Assembly: GCA_964497615.1 (NCBI GenBank) | Contig: CAZCEC010000118.1 | Coordinates: 1-12,022, forward strand | Direction of reading: 5' to 3' | Length of the DNA: 12,022 nucleotides | Origin: CAZCEC01 sp964497615 | Lineage (GTDB): Bacteria > Chloroflexota > Anaerolineae > Anaerolineales > UBA6663 | In this document: in pieces, positions 5,609 through 12,022 of the stretch | How the letters are laid out: the number at the start of each line of letters is the position of its first letter | Numbering within the stretch: position 1 is the stretch's first letter | Position numbers and translations under genes: made by a program | The notes under the pieces: generated by a model | Seen by the model: only the letters and a program-made list of their open reading frames with translations | What the model was told of the DNA's origin: nothing | Database searches by the model: none

Positions 5609-6778
5609 TCAGCCGGCCAGGCCCAGGGCGCGCAGCGGTTCGATGCGCACGGCGTAGCGGATGGAGACCAGCCCGCCCAGCGGGCCGATGACGAGCAGGG
5701 CCAGGACGGCCAGCAGGGTGGCGGGGCCGTTGAAGACGATGGGCACGGTGGGCGGGAAGCCGAGCGAGAGCAGGGCCGTGCCCAGCCCGCCCAGCGCCAC
5801 GCCCAGCGCGGTGACCACCACGATCTGGAAGACGGACGACAAACCCACCAGCCAGTTGGGCGCGCCGATGGCCTTGAGCATGCCCACCTGCGGCACCTTT
5901 TGCAGCACCTGGATCTGGAAGAAGCCGCCGATGACGAGCACGCCGATGAGCAGGGTGAAGGCGCCCTGGGTGTTGATGGTGCTCTGCTGGGCGGTGTAGC
6001 CGGGGAGGGCGTTAATGGCCTCCGGCACGGTGGCGACGGCGACGTCGCTCACCTGGGCCAGCAGGCTGGCGGCCACGGCCTCGGCCTGGGCGGGGTCGCT
6101 CAGGCGGACGGCGACGATGTTCGCGATGCCGGTCGAGCGGCCCAGCTCCGCTTCGCTTTGGGGCCGCACCTGCTCCCAGGTGAAGAAGGGGACGATCAGG
6201 CCGGGCTGGAGGAAGAACTGCTGGCCGGCGACGGCCCCCACCGCGCGCAGGGTGTACAGCTCGTCCTGCGTGCCCTGGGTGACGCGCACGGTGATGGTAT
6301 CGCCCACCTGGAGGCCGGTGCGGGCGAGGACATTGGCATCGAGCAAGACTTCGCGGGCCTGGTCGGTGCTGAGCTGGCGGCCGAGAGTGACGGGCGGCTC
6401 GCCGGGCTGGCCCGGCTCCACGCCCAGCAAGGCGACGTTGAGCTCCTCGCCATCCGGCAGGACCAGCTTGACGTTGGCCACGCCCACCGGGCCGGCGGCG
6501 GCCACGCCCGCCACGCGGCGCACGGCGGCCAGCCGGTCGCGGCTGAGGCGGCTGATGGAGACGACGTTATCGGCCTGCGCCTGGAAGACCACTAACTGCG
6601 CGTCCAGGCGGGAAAGGTATTCGCGGTTGCCGTTGCCCAGGCCCTCGCCCAGGCCGGCGATGAAGAGCACCAGCACGGTGATGAGGGCGATGACGAGGCT
6701 CACCAGCAGGAAGCGCCCGCGGCCGCGCCAGATTTCCTTGAGGGCCAGGTAGGCCGGGAGGGAGAGACGTTGGTTCAT
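5609..6778 (-). CDS. FtsX/MacB-type ABC transporter permease
   Basis: The protein has 389 residues. One N-terminal membrane segment (about 23-43) is followed by an extracytoplasmic domain (about 50-270) of MacB_PCD type with LxxLDAQLVVF and many Val-rich strands. Three further membrane segments lie at about 273-292, 310-337 and 353-373. The motifs QVGMLKAIGA (297-306) and RIEPLRALG close to the C-terminus are characteristic of FtsX-like permeases. It couples ATPase movement to the extracytoplasmic domain, so the complex with the ATPase and fusion protein resembles MacAB or DevBCA. ATG 6778 was chosen for the GGTGA just upstream; GTG 6787 is in frame and possible. It begins 13 bases after the fusion-protein stop. 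The substrate is unknown: lipid, peptide or small hydrophobic molecule. Confidence 0.93.
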   Translation of the reverse strand: MNQRLSLPAYLALKEIWRGRGRFLLVSLVIALITVLVLFIAGLGEGLGNGNREYLSRLDAQLVVFQAQADNVVSISRLSRDRLAAVRRVAGVAAAGPVGVANVKLVLPDGEELNVALLGVEPGQPGEPPVTLGRQLSTDQAREVLLDANVLARTGLQVGDTITVRVTQGTQDELYTLRAVGAVAGQQFFLQPGLIVPFFTWEQVRPQSEAELGRSTGIANIVAVRLSDPAQAEAVAASLLAQVSDVAVATVPEAINALPGYTAQQSTINTQGAFTLLIGVLVIGGFFQIQVLQKVPQVGMLKAIGAPNWLVGLSSVFQIVVVTALGVALGGLGTALLSLGFPPTVPIVFNGPATLLAVLALLVIGPLGGLVSIRYAVRIEPLRALGLAG

Positions 6779-6791
6779 GGCGGTCACCAGT

Positions 6792-7796
6792 TTAGGGTTG
6801 GAACAACAGGGCGGCGGTCATGCCCCAGCGGACGGCGGGGTCGGCCTCGGCCAGGACGATGGTGCCGGTGTAGGTGACGTCGCCGCGCTTGTCCTCGTAG
6901 CGCAGGTCGAGGGCTTGCAGGGTGCCGGTGAGGGACAGGCCGGGCAGGGCGTCGAGCGTCACCTGCACGGGCTGGCCCAGCGCCACCTGCGCCACTTCCA
7001 GTTCGGTGAGGTCGCCGGTCTTGACCACCCAGCCGGAGAAGTCGGCCAGGGTGAGGGCGGGCTGCCCGGCGGCGATGAACTGGCCGGGCTTGAGGGCCAG
7101 GCCCACGACGGTGCCAGCGCGCGGGGCGGTGAGGACCTGGCTGGCCTGCGCGGCCTGGGCGGCGGCGCGGGCGGCCTGCGCGGCGGCCAGGCGGGCCTCG
7201 GCGGCGGCCAGGGCCGCAGGGTCGCCCTGGGCGGCGGCGGCTTGCTCGGCGTCTTGCTCGGCCAGGGCCAGGCGGGCCTCTGCCACCTCCACCTGGGCCG
7301 CGGCCTCAGCGATCTCCTGGGCGGTGGGGGCGGTGAGGGTGTCGTCCTCGGCCGCATCCTGCACGGCCTGGCGCATATCGGCGACGGCCTGCCGGGCGGC
7401 CTCAAGCTGGCGGGCGGCGCTGGCCTGGGCCAACTCCGCCTGGGCCACGGCCAGGCCGGCCCCGCTGGCGAGGTCGTCCAGGGCCTGCTGGGCATCGAGG
7501 ACGGCCTGCTCGGCGCGGGCCACCTCGGCGGCGGCGAGGGGGCTGTCGGCCAGACGGGCCAGCACCTGGCCGAGGCTGACGAGGTCGCCCTCGGCCACGA
7601 GCACCTCGGCCACCTGGCCGGCGGCGTTGAAGGACAGATCCACAAAGGCGTGCGGCTGCACCTGGCCCTGGGCCACCACGCCCTGCGGCGCGGCGACGAC
7701 GGGCGGGGCGGCGGCGGGCTGGGCCGCAGGGCTGCACGCGGCCAGGCCGAGGGCGGCGGCCGCTACGATGACGATCCAAAGCGAATGGCGGGACAT
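6792..7796 (-). CDS. Membrane-fusion-type lipoprotein of an ABC exporter (HlyD/MacA-like)
   Basis: The protein has 334 residues from ATG 7796. The N-terminus MSRHSLWIVIVAAAALGLAAC is a lipoprotein signal with Cys21 as lipid site. Residues 43-83 (GQVQPHAFVDLSFNAAGQV...VLARL) are the first half of a biotinyl-lipoyl domain, 86-220 is a long Ala/Gln-rich coiled-coil hairpin, 222-250 (LTAPRAGTVVGLALKPGQF) is the second lipoyl half, and 251-334 is a beta-barrel-like part. The layout is that of periplasmic adaptors of MacAB-type pumps, but no outer-membrane channel gene follows. The start at 7796 places AAAGG seven bases upstream; ATG 7802 is in frame with poorer spacing. It begins 25 bases after the peroxiredoxin-like gene. 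In a monoderm it may act as extracytoplasmic substrate chaperone. Confidence 0.93.
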   Translation of the reverse strand: MSRHSLWIVIVAAAALGLAACSPAAQPAAAPPVVAAPQGVVAQGQVQPHAFVDLSFNAAGQVAEVLVAEGDLVSLGQVLARLADSPLAAAEVARAEQAVLDAQQALDDLASGAGLAVAQAELAQASAARQLEAARQAVADMRQAVQDAAEDDTLTAPTAQEIAEAAAQVEVAEARLALAEQDAEQAAAAQGDPAALAAAEARLAAAQAARAAAQAAQASQVLTAPRAGTVVGLALKPGQFIAAGQPALTLADFSGWVVKTGDLTELEVAQVALGQPVQVTLDALPGLSLTGTLQALDLRYEDKRGDVTYTGTIVLAEADPAVRWGMTAALLFQP

Positions 7797-7821
7797 GGGC
7801 ATACCTTTCAGCAGATGACGA

Positions 7822-8415
7822 TTACTTGACGGGAGCGACCGGGCCGTCGAAGGGCTGGCGCCAGGGGGCGCCCAGCACGCCGTTCAACAGCAGGTCGAGC
7901 GGCGGGTGGTCGGTGATGTTGTCGTAGTAGTAGGGCAGGCGCACGCGGCCATCCGGGCCGATGACGAAGGTGCCGGAAAGCTGGCGCACGTCCTGGCCGG
8001 GGGGGACGGGGCGCGAGATGCGGCCGGCGCGGCGCGAGCGGATGAGGCCCGGCCACACGCGGGGCGAGAGCAGTAACTGGAACCAGTTGCCGCGCTCCAG
8101 GCCGTAGGCTGCATAGGCGGCGCGCTGCGGGTCGGCCAGCAGGCGCAGGCCGGCGGCGTGCTGGCGGGCAAAGACGGCGGTTTCGGCCACGCTGCCCTGG
8201 GTGACGACGGCCAGGTGCAGGCCGGCCTGGGCCAACTGGGACTGGCCCTCGCGCAGGAGGGCGATCAGGCTGTGGCATTCGCTGCAGCCAAAGTGGCGCA
8301 CAAAGGCCAGCACCAGGGGCTGGGCGGCCCACAGGCTCGCCAGGGCGACGGGGACGCCGTCGGCGCCGGGCAGGGTGAGGGCGGGCGCGGGGTCGTTAAA
8401 GTTCAAGCGAGGCAT
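7822..8415 (-). CDS. Peroxiredoxin-like (AhpC/TSA family) protein with CxxC
   Basis: The protein has 197 residues. A thioredoxin-like fold is indicated by the N-terminal PALTLPGADGVPVALASLW, then PLVLAFVRHFGCSECHSL with Cys44 and Cys47 in a CxxC arrangement. The C-terminal half reads GTFVIGPDGRVRLPYYYDN, as in peroxiredoxin-like 2/AhpC-TSA_2 proteins. Those carry CxxC instead of the classical PxxxTxxC peroxidatic site. A cytoplasmic thiol reductase or peroxide-linked role is likely; no signal peptide is present. ATG 8415 has GGAG seven bases upstream. It is the first gene of the seven-gene run, followed by the exporter genes after 25 bases, so expression of the exporter may be tied to redox state. 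The exact reaction cannot be told from sequence. Confidence 0.88.
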   Translation of the reverse strand: MPRLNFNDPAPALTLPGADGVPVALASLWAAQPLVLAFVRHFGCSECHSLIALLREGQSQLAQAGLHLAVVTQGSVAETAVFARQHAAGLRLLADPQRAAYAAYGLERGNWFQLLLSPRVWPGLIRSRRAGRISRPVPPGQDVRQLSGTFVIGPDGRVRLPYYYDNITDHPPLDLLLNGVLGAPWRQPFDGPVAPVK

Positions 8416-8449
8416 GCGTACTCTCCGGCAGGACGATCAACGTACCTAC

Positions 8450-8476
8450 AGTATAGGCCGCAAAAGGCGCTGTGAA
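8450..8476 (-). promoter_or_regulatory. Candidate promoter of the seven-gene run
   Basis: On the minus strand TTCACA (8476-8471; five of six to TTGACA) is followed after 15 bases by TATACT (8455-8450; five of six to TATAAT). The start codon at 8415 would lie about 28 bases from the predicted transcription start. The spacer is shorter than the preferred 17 bases, so the -35 assignment is the weak part. Confidence 0.4.
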
Positions 8477-8524
8477 CAGGTTTTGTATAAGGTTTGTTTA
8501 GAAGCGCCGGGGGAGGGCCGCGGC

Positions 8525-8530
8525 TATAAT
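8525..8530 (+). promoter_or_regulatory. Perfect plus-strand TATAAT without a gene behind it
   Basis: A consensus TATAAT is followed by nine bases and ATG 8540, but that frame stops after 11 codons (MKGKGKVEDGK) and enters the G-rich tract. No -35 hexamer is at the right distance. It could be a remnant promoter, a promoter for a non-coding RNA, or chance. Confidence 0.2.
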
Positions 8531-8540
8531 CGGCCGGCCA

Positions 8541-8684
8541 TGAAAGGAAAGGGGAAGGTGGAAGACGGGAAGTAGGGGGACGCGGGGGGCTGAGGGGACT
8601 CAGGGGAGGGAGGGGGTATGGGGGAAGGGGTATAAGGGATATAAGGGAAATAGGGGGTATGAGGGGCGGGGGATAAGGAAGAGA
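8541..8684 (+). repeat. Purine/G-rich tract with many GGG-GGGGG runs
   Basis: Nearly the whole 144-base stretch on the plus strand is G and A, with well over ten runs of three or more G separated by short spacers. The right half is a degenerate tandem pattern of GGGTATAAGGGATATAAGGG type. The density of G-runs is enough for several G-quadruplexes on the plus strand (C-rich on the minus-strand transcript). There is no coding potential. Confidence 0.75.
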
Positions 8685-8714
8685 TCGCGGCCGGCGGCTC
8701 ATGCGCTTACGAGG

Positions 8715-8849
8715 TTCTCCCCTGCTCCGCGCACTCAGCGTGCCCAGCGGTGAGGTCCACCGTGGCGGAATTGAAAAGCGCCCAGTTTGCACCAGGCGCC
8801 ATTCTCCGTCCATCCTATTAGCAGAAACCGCCCCTTTGTGGGCAGCGGT
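8715..8849 (-). repeat. Intergenic repeat, copy R3 without gene fragment
   Basis: On the minus strand GGCGCCTGGTGCAAACTGGGCGCT aligns with GGCGCCTGGCGAATGCTGGGCGCT in R2. It is followed by TTCAATTCCGCC (R2: GTTCGCTTCCGG), a CTCACCGC block and 9-base units ending in GCGCGGAGCAGGGGAGAA. The order of blocks matches 540-719 except that the 597-654 dynamin-derived segment is missing. The similarity was aligned by eye. Confidence 0.55.
8827..8849 (-). terminator. Weak terminator-like stem-loop after the glycosidase-like gene
   Basis: ACCGC/GCGGT plus an inner CCC/GGG form an 8-bp stem with a 2-base bulge and a 5-base loop, followed on the minus strand by TTCTG. The U-tract is too short for a confident intrinsic terminator. 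It overlaps the R3 repeat. Confidence 0.3.
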
Positions 8850-8856
8850 CTCGCGG

Positions 8857-8876
8857 CCTGCCCTCGCAAGGACAGG
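8857..8876 (-). terminator. Short hairpin 20 bases after the glycosidase-like stop
   Basis: On the minus strand CCTGTCCT-TGCG-AGGGCAGG forms an 8-bp stem with one G-U pair and a 4-base loop. No T-run follows, so it may only protect the 3' end of the mRNA or act together with the next stem-loop. Confidence 0.3.
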
Positions 8877-8896
8877 GGGGGTACTTAGATTATACC

Positions 8897-11140
8897 TCAA
8901 CCAAGCAACTCCAGCACCCGCCTCTCCCCTGTAAACCACAGCGCCGTCGAGGCGGGCGGCAGGTCCACGCGGAACTCGCCGGCGTTGGCCGCAATCTCCT
9001 GTTCGGTGAATAAATCGTAGATCACTTCGGCGGGCTTGGGCAGGCGGAAGGTGCGCGGGCCGCCGGAGACGGTGTGGACGCTGAGCAGTTCGGGGGTGGC
9101 GTAGAGCACGTCGCCGTCTTCGTTATACAGGTGCACCCCGGCGTGGCGGGCGATGCCGCGCAGGACGGGGCCGGGGAGGTCGGGCGAGGCGCAGTAAACG
9201 CTGGTCCATGACTGGGCGGGCGTCTCGGCGTTGAAGGTCCGCAGGCCGAGGCCGGGCTTGCAGCGGCCCAGGGTGTAAACCACTTCGCCCAGGGTGGTGG
9301 CATCCGGGTCTTCCAGGTGGAAGGTGGGGCCGATGGGGTTGGTGCTGCCCCAGAACCAGTCCTGCGGCAGGCCGCGCGTGATGGGGTGCTGAAAGTTGGT
9401 GACGTGCATCAGCGGCCCCCACGGCCCGTCGCACTGGACGTACTGGAGGCCGGTGAGGTCGGTCATGTGGGCGGCGCTGAGGACGGGCTGGTCCACGGGG
9501 GCGTCGCGGTTGAGCAGGCCGGGGGCGTAGAGCCACAGGGCGGTGCGGCCATCGCGGCGCAGGATGGACTTGAGCCGGGCGCGGCGGCGGTCGTCCAGGT
9601 GGAAGGGGTTGAGGAAGACATAGAGCTTGTAGGGCGGCAAGTCGTCTTCCAGCAGGTCGTCCAGCAGGTAGATGTCGTGCGGGGCGCCGAAGCGGTTGAG
9701 GCTAACCACGCGCTGCCGCCAGATGAGGGGCAGGTCCACGTTGTTGAAGTTCGACTCGTACATATACGACTCGAGGTCGAGGAAGACGCCCACCTCGGCG
9801 GCGGGCTGGCGGTCCAGGTGCACCCCCCACTGGCCGAGCTGCTGGAAGCGCCGCATCCACTGCTGGCGCTCGTCCACCAGGGTGGCGTGCTCGTGCAGGT
9901 CGGCGGTCTCGAACCAGGTGACGGCGTGGGCGTGGGTGAGGGCCTGGGCAAAGTTGCGCTGATAGACGGCAATCGAATTCTCCACGCTCTGGTTTCGGCC
10001 GCCAGGGTCGAAGTTGTTGTGCATTAGCGTGTCTTCTTCCATGAAGTAAATCTTGCCGTGGTGGCGCAGGCTCTCGGCGGGCTGCATGGGTAAACCATCA
10101 CCGCCCAGTCCGCGGAAGGCGTAGCCATACGGGCTGACGACGAAGTCCACAGCCGGGGACTTGAGCAGGCGGCGCAGGCCGAGGTGGCCGGAGCGCTGCA
10201 TGGTGCTCACCTCGGCCTCCTGGAGCGTGTTGTTGCCGGCGAAGAAGCACATGTTCCAGGCCAGGTCCAGCACGTAGCCAAAGAAGCCGCCGGCCAGCTT
10301 TTCGCCGTGGGTGTAGTCGCGCACGGTCTGGCAGAAGTCAATCAGGTTGTCGGCGCACAACTCGGCCAGGCAGGTGTAGAAGTCAATCACCTGCTGCTCG
10401 CGGCGCGGGTCGCGGAAGGAGTGGCCGGTGACGGTCTGCATCTGCGCGTCCTGCGAGGGCACGACGGCAGTCTCGAAGGTGACGGCGGACTGCGCCCAGG
10501 CGGCCTGGAGGCGGGCCGGGTCGGCGCCATAGCGCTCGCGCAGCCAGCCCTGGAAGTGGCGCTGCATGGCGGGGCTGAAATCGGGGCTGGGGAGCACCAT
10601 GCAGCCCACGTCCTTGATCCACTCGCCGGAGGAGCCGGCGCCGATCTGGAAGGCCAGCACCCGGTCGTACAGGCCCACGGCGCGCAGGTGATCGATGAAG
10701 GCGCGCAGGAGGTCCTTGACCTGGGCGCGCCAGTGCGGGGAGGCCCACGAGTTGCCCCAGCGCGTGCCGTCGGAGAGGGTCTCCACTTCGTCGGGATAGG
10801 CGTCGTTGAACCAGGACGAGGGCGGCCAGCGGGTGTCGAAGCCCATGCGCATCAGGAACAGCGCGTCGGGATCCACGTCCAGGTAGCTCTGCATGCGCGG
10901 GACGACGAGGGAGAAGTCGTACGGCCGCGGGTCGTCGGGGCGCGGGCCCACCCACTCGTGAGTGAAATTGTCAACCGAGTGGATGTGGATGCCGGCCTCG
11001 GCGTAGCGCTGGGCAAAGGGCTGGTGCTGGGTGAGCTTGTCGGGCACCATGTAGCCGACGAGGTGGCAGCCGAAGAAGGCCGGCTGGTCGTCGAGGAAGA
11101 CGGTGGGCGTGCCGTTATGCAGTTTGAGTTGAGCCTTCAC
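8897..11140 (-). CDS. Glycosidase-like protein (GH42-like, beta-galactosidase-related)
   Basis: The protein has 747 residues and no signal peptide, so it is probably cytoplasmic. Residues about 10-380 look like a (beta/alpha)8 barrel: FAQRYAEAGIHIHSV and DALFLMRMGFDTRWP early, then AFQIGAGSSGEW with Glu173 where clan-A enzymes carry the acid/base, and GKIYFMEEDT with Glu368/Glu369 near the expected nucleophile. Residues about 430-560 (EVGVFLDLESYMY, KLYVFLNPFHLDD, ALWLYAPGL) resemble the Rossmann-like trimerisation domain of GH42. The C-terminal VIYDLFTEQEIA and a final beta-rich segment may be a small sandwich domain. Substrate is uncertain: a beta-galactoside or uronic-acid-containing oligosaccharide. 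GTG 11140 overlaps the upstream stop by 4 bases and has GAGGG nine bases before it; the longer open frame to 11704 is a shadow of the neighbouring gene. Confidence 0.8.
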   Translation of the reverse strand: MKAQLKLHNGTPTVFLDDQPAFFGCHLVGYMVPDKLTQHQPFAQRYAEAGIHIHSVDNFTHEWVGPRPDDPRPYDFSLVVPRMQSYLDVDPDALFLMRMGFDTRWPPSSWFNDAYPDEVETLSDGTRWGNSWASPHWRAQVKDLLRAFIDHLRAVGLYDRVLAFQIGAGSSGEWIKDVGCMVLPSPDFSPAMQRHFQGWLRERYGADPARLQAAWAQSAVTFETAVVPSQDAQMQTVTGHSFRDPRREQQVIDFYTCLAELCADNLIDFCQTVRDYTHGEKLAGGFFGYVLDLAWNMCFFAGNNTLQEAEVSTMQRSGHLGLRRLLKSPAVDFVVSPYGYAFRGLGGDGLPMQPAESLRHHGKIYFMEEDTLMHNNFDPGGRNQSVENSIAVYQRNFAQALTHAHAVTWFETADLHEHATLVDERQQWMRRFQQLGQWGVHLDRQPAAEVGVFLDLESYMYESNFNNVDLPLIWRQRVVSLNRFGAPHDIYLLDDLLEDDLPPYKLYVFLNPFHLDDRRRARLKSILRRDGRTALWLYAPGLLNRDAPVDQPVLSAAHMTDLTGLQYVQCDGPWGPLMHVTNFQHPITRGLPQDWFWGSTNPIGPTFHLEDPDATTLGEVVYTLGRCKPGLGLRTFNAETPAQSWTSVYCASPDLPGPVLRGIARHAGVHLYNEDGDVLYATPELLSVHTVSGGPRTFRLPKPAEVIYDLFTEQEIAANAGEFRVDLPPASTALWFTGERRVLELLG

Positions 11141-11934
11141 GGAGTATTTCCCTCGGGAAAGAGTTCGTAGGCGTCGCCCTGCGGGTCGTAGCCGAAGTCG
11201 CGGATGGTGGCTTCGATATCGAGGCGCTTGTGGCGGTTGTTCGACCCGGCGTGGACGATGGCATACGGCACGGACGACTCCAGGCAGACGACGAGGAGGG
11301 GGTTGAGGTCGTCCGGGTGGGTGAAGATTTTGCGCTGTTTGGCGGGCAGGGGGTAGCGCGAGGCGGGATGCACGTAGGCGCCGATGCGGACGGCGATGCT
11401 GGGCAGGTTGCGCTGATAGGCGAAGACGATGCCCACCGTCTCGCCCCACACCTTGCTGGCGCCGTACAGGTTGCGCGGCCAGACGGGCATCTCCGGGCGC
11501 ACCACCATGTCGTCCGGGTAGCCTTCGATGGCGTGGATGCTGCTGGCGAAGACGAGGCGCTGGCAGCCGGCCTCGGCGGCGGCGGCGAACAGGTTGTAGG
11601 TGGCGACCAGGTTGTTGGGGAGCAGGGACTCCATCGGCGCGTCGGGGTCGGGCTCGGCGGCCAGATGCAGGACGGCATCCATGCCCGCGCACAGGCGGCG
11701 GCACGCGTCCAGGTCGCTCAGGTCGGCGGTGAGGGCTTCCGCGCCGGGGAAGGGGCCGAGGCCGGCTTCCGGCCAGGCGATGCGGTCCACCATGCGGATG
11801 GTGTAGCGCCGGGCGGCATATTGGATGAAGTAGCGGCCAATGCGGCCAGCGCCGCCGGTGACGAGCACCGACTTGATCTTGGCGTCGGCGGGCGCGGGGG
11901 CGGCGGTGGCGGGGGGAATGTGGTATTCGGTCAT
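11137..11934 (-). CDS. NAD-dependent epimerase/dehydratase-family enzyme, uronate-dehydrogenase-like
   Basis: The protein has 265 residues from ATG 11934. A Rossmann fold is shown by VTGGAGRIG at 25-33; Asp50 at the end of the second strand (RMVDR) favours NAD over NADP. ADLSD at 70-74 would contact adenine. The catalytic set of extended short-chain dehydrogenases is FASSIH (Ser131/132) and YGASK (Tyr157, Lys161). Length and wording (VFASSIHAIEGYP, NLYGASKVWGE, IAVRIGAYV) recall uronate dehydrogenase, which oxidises galacturonate or glucuronate to the aldarolactone; a UDP-sugar epimerase is less likely because the protein is short. Residues 1-18 are a low-complexity Ala/Pro extension. An in-frame ATG at 11991 lies in tandem-repeat DNA and was not used. 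It is coupled to the glycosidase-like gene by a GTGA overlap. Confidence 0.85.
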   Translation of the reverse strand: MTEYHIPPATAAPAPADAKIKSVLVTGGAGRIGRYFIQYAARRYTIRMVDRIAWPEAGLGPFPGAEALTADLSDLDACRRLCAGMDAVLHLAAEPDPDAPMESLLPNNLVATYNLFAAAAEAGCQRLVFASSIHAIEGYPDDMVVRPEMPVWPRNLYGASKVWGETVGIVFAYQRNLPSIAVRIGAYVHPASRYPLPAKQRKIFTHPDDLNPLLVVCLESSVPYAIVHAGSNNRHKRLDIEATIRDFGYDPQGDAYELFPEGNTP

Positions 11935-11963
11935 TGTCTTTCGTCTTTTGTCGGTCAGGAGGC

Positions 11964-12006
11964 GTGTCAGGTGTCGAGTGTCAGGTGTCAAGTCGAGTGT
12001 CAGGTC
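11964..12006. repeat. Short tandem repeats upstream of the dehydrogenase gene
   Basis: The motif GTGTCAGGT occurs three times, and the 14-base GTCGAGTGTCAGGT is exactly repeated at 11973-11986 and 11992-12005. On the minus strand it reads as repeated ACCTGACACTCGAC. The array reaches almost to the right edge and may continue beyond it. It is non-coding despite an open frame through it. Confidence 0.7.
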
Positions 12007-12022
12007 CGCCGGTCGTCCGTCG

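Larger units (their letters stand above)
8416..8896. other. Gene-free spacer between the two operons
   Basis: These 481 bases contain no convincing gene. From left to right there is a candidate minus-strand promoter (8450-8476), a perfect TATAAT on the plus strand (8525-8530) leading only to an 11-codon frame, a G-rich tract (8541-8684), a copy of the intergenic repeat (8715-8849) and two short stem-loops (8827-8849, 8857-8876) just downstream of the glycosidase-like gene. Confidence 0.7.

Noticed and set aside
4970..6595. Long plus-strand open frame of 541 codons
   Set aside because: Runs antisense across two genes (ATPase and permease) and the gap between them; its translation is His/Gly/Ala-rich without domains.
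8889..8894. Perfect TATAAT on the minus strand next to the glycosidase-like stop
   Set aside because: No -35 hexamer at a useful distance and no minus-strand gene for the next 470 bases; considered chance.
11141..11704. N-terminal extension of the glycosidase-like frame to 11704
   Set aside because: It overlaps the dehydrogenase gene and is Arg/Pro/Gly-rich shadow sequence. The GTG at 11140 with GAGGG upstream fits a coupled start.
11986..11991. Perfect TTGACA on the minus strand
   Set aside because: The hexamer 17 bases downstream is GACACG, not a -10 box, and TTGACA arises from the tandem repeat unit itself.
1..12022. CRISPR array, tRNA, rRNA or transposase genes
   Set aside because: No regularly spaced repeats with unique spacers, no cloverleaf-like or rRNA-like stretches, and no transposase or integrase motifs were seen on either strand.

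Overview
This is a GC-rich bacterial window in which every protein-coding gene I can support lies on the minus strand. The best guess for the source is a Chloroflexota bacterium (Anaerolineae- or Caldilineae-like). That guess rests on gene style: a TPR-LuxR regulator, a lipoprotein-type membrane-fusion protein instead of an outer-membrane system, a dynamin-like GTPase, and intergenic DNA full of short GC-rich repeats. No rRNA or marker gene confirms it.

Layout in transcription order, right to left. (1) 11964-12006 is a short tandem-repeat leader. (2) 11934-8897 holds two genes overlapping by 4 bases: a uronate-dehydrogenase-like short-chain NAD enzyme and a 747-residue glycosidase-like protein, which look like a small sugar-catabolic operon. 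(3) 8896-8416 is a non-coding spacer with a repeat copy, a strongly purine/G-rich tract and a candidate promoter. (4) 8415-780 is a run of seven genes: a peroxiredoxin-like CxxC protein, a lipoprotein membrane-fusion protein, an FtsX/MacB-type permease, an ABC ATPase, a dynamin-like GTPase, a TPR-LuxR regulator and a cupin. The first six are separated by 7-46 bases; the cupin follows after 84 bases with its own strong ribosome binding site. (5) 779-337 is a second repeat-rich spacer. (6) 336-1 is the start of a proline/threonine-rich lipoprotein gene that runs off the left edge.

Genes 2-4 of the long run form a complete MacAB/DevBCA-like exporter without any TolC partner, as expected in a cell lacking a classical outer membrane. 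A dynamin-like GTPase with a membrane hairpin and a sensor-like regulator share the transcript. A redox-linked envelope stress or export module is a reasonable hypothesis, but it is inference.

The most unusual DNA-level observation is in the 337-779 spacer. An intergenic repeat there carries a roughly 57-base near-copy of the 3' part of the dynamin-like gene 2.4 kb away, while a related repeat at 8715-8849 lacks that insert. The spacer also holds a 15-bp perfect palindrome with a 4-base loop.
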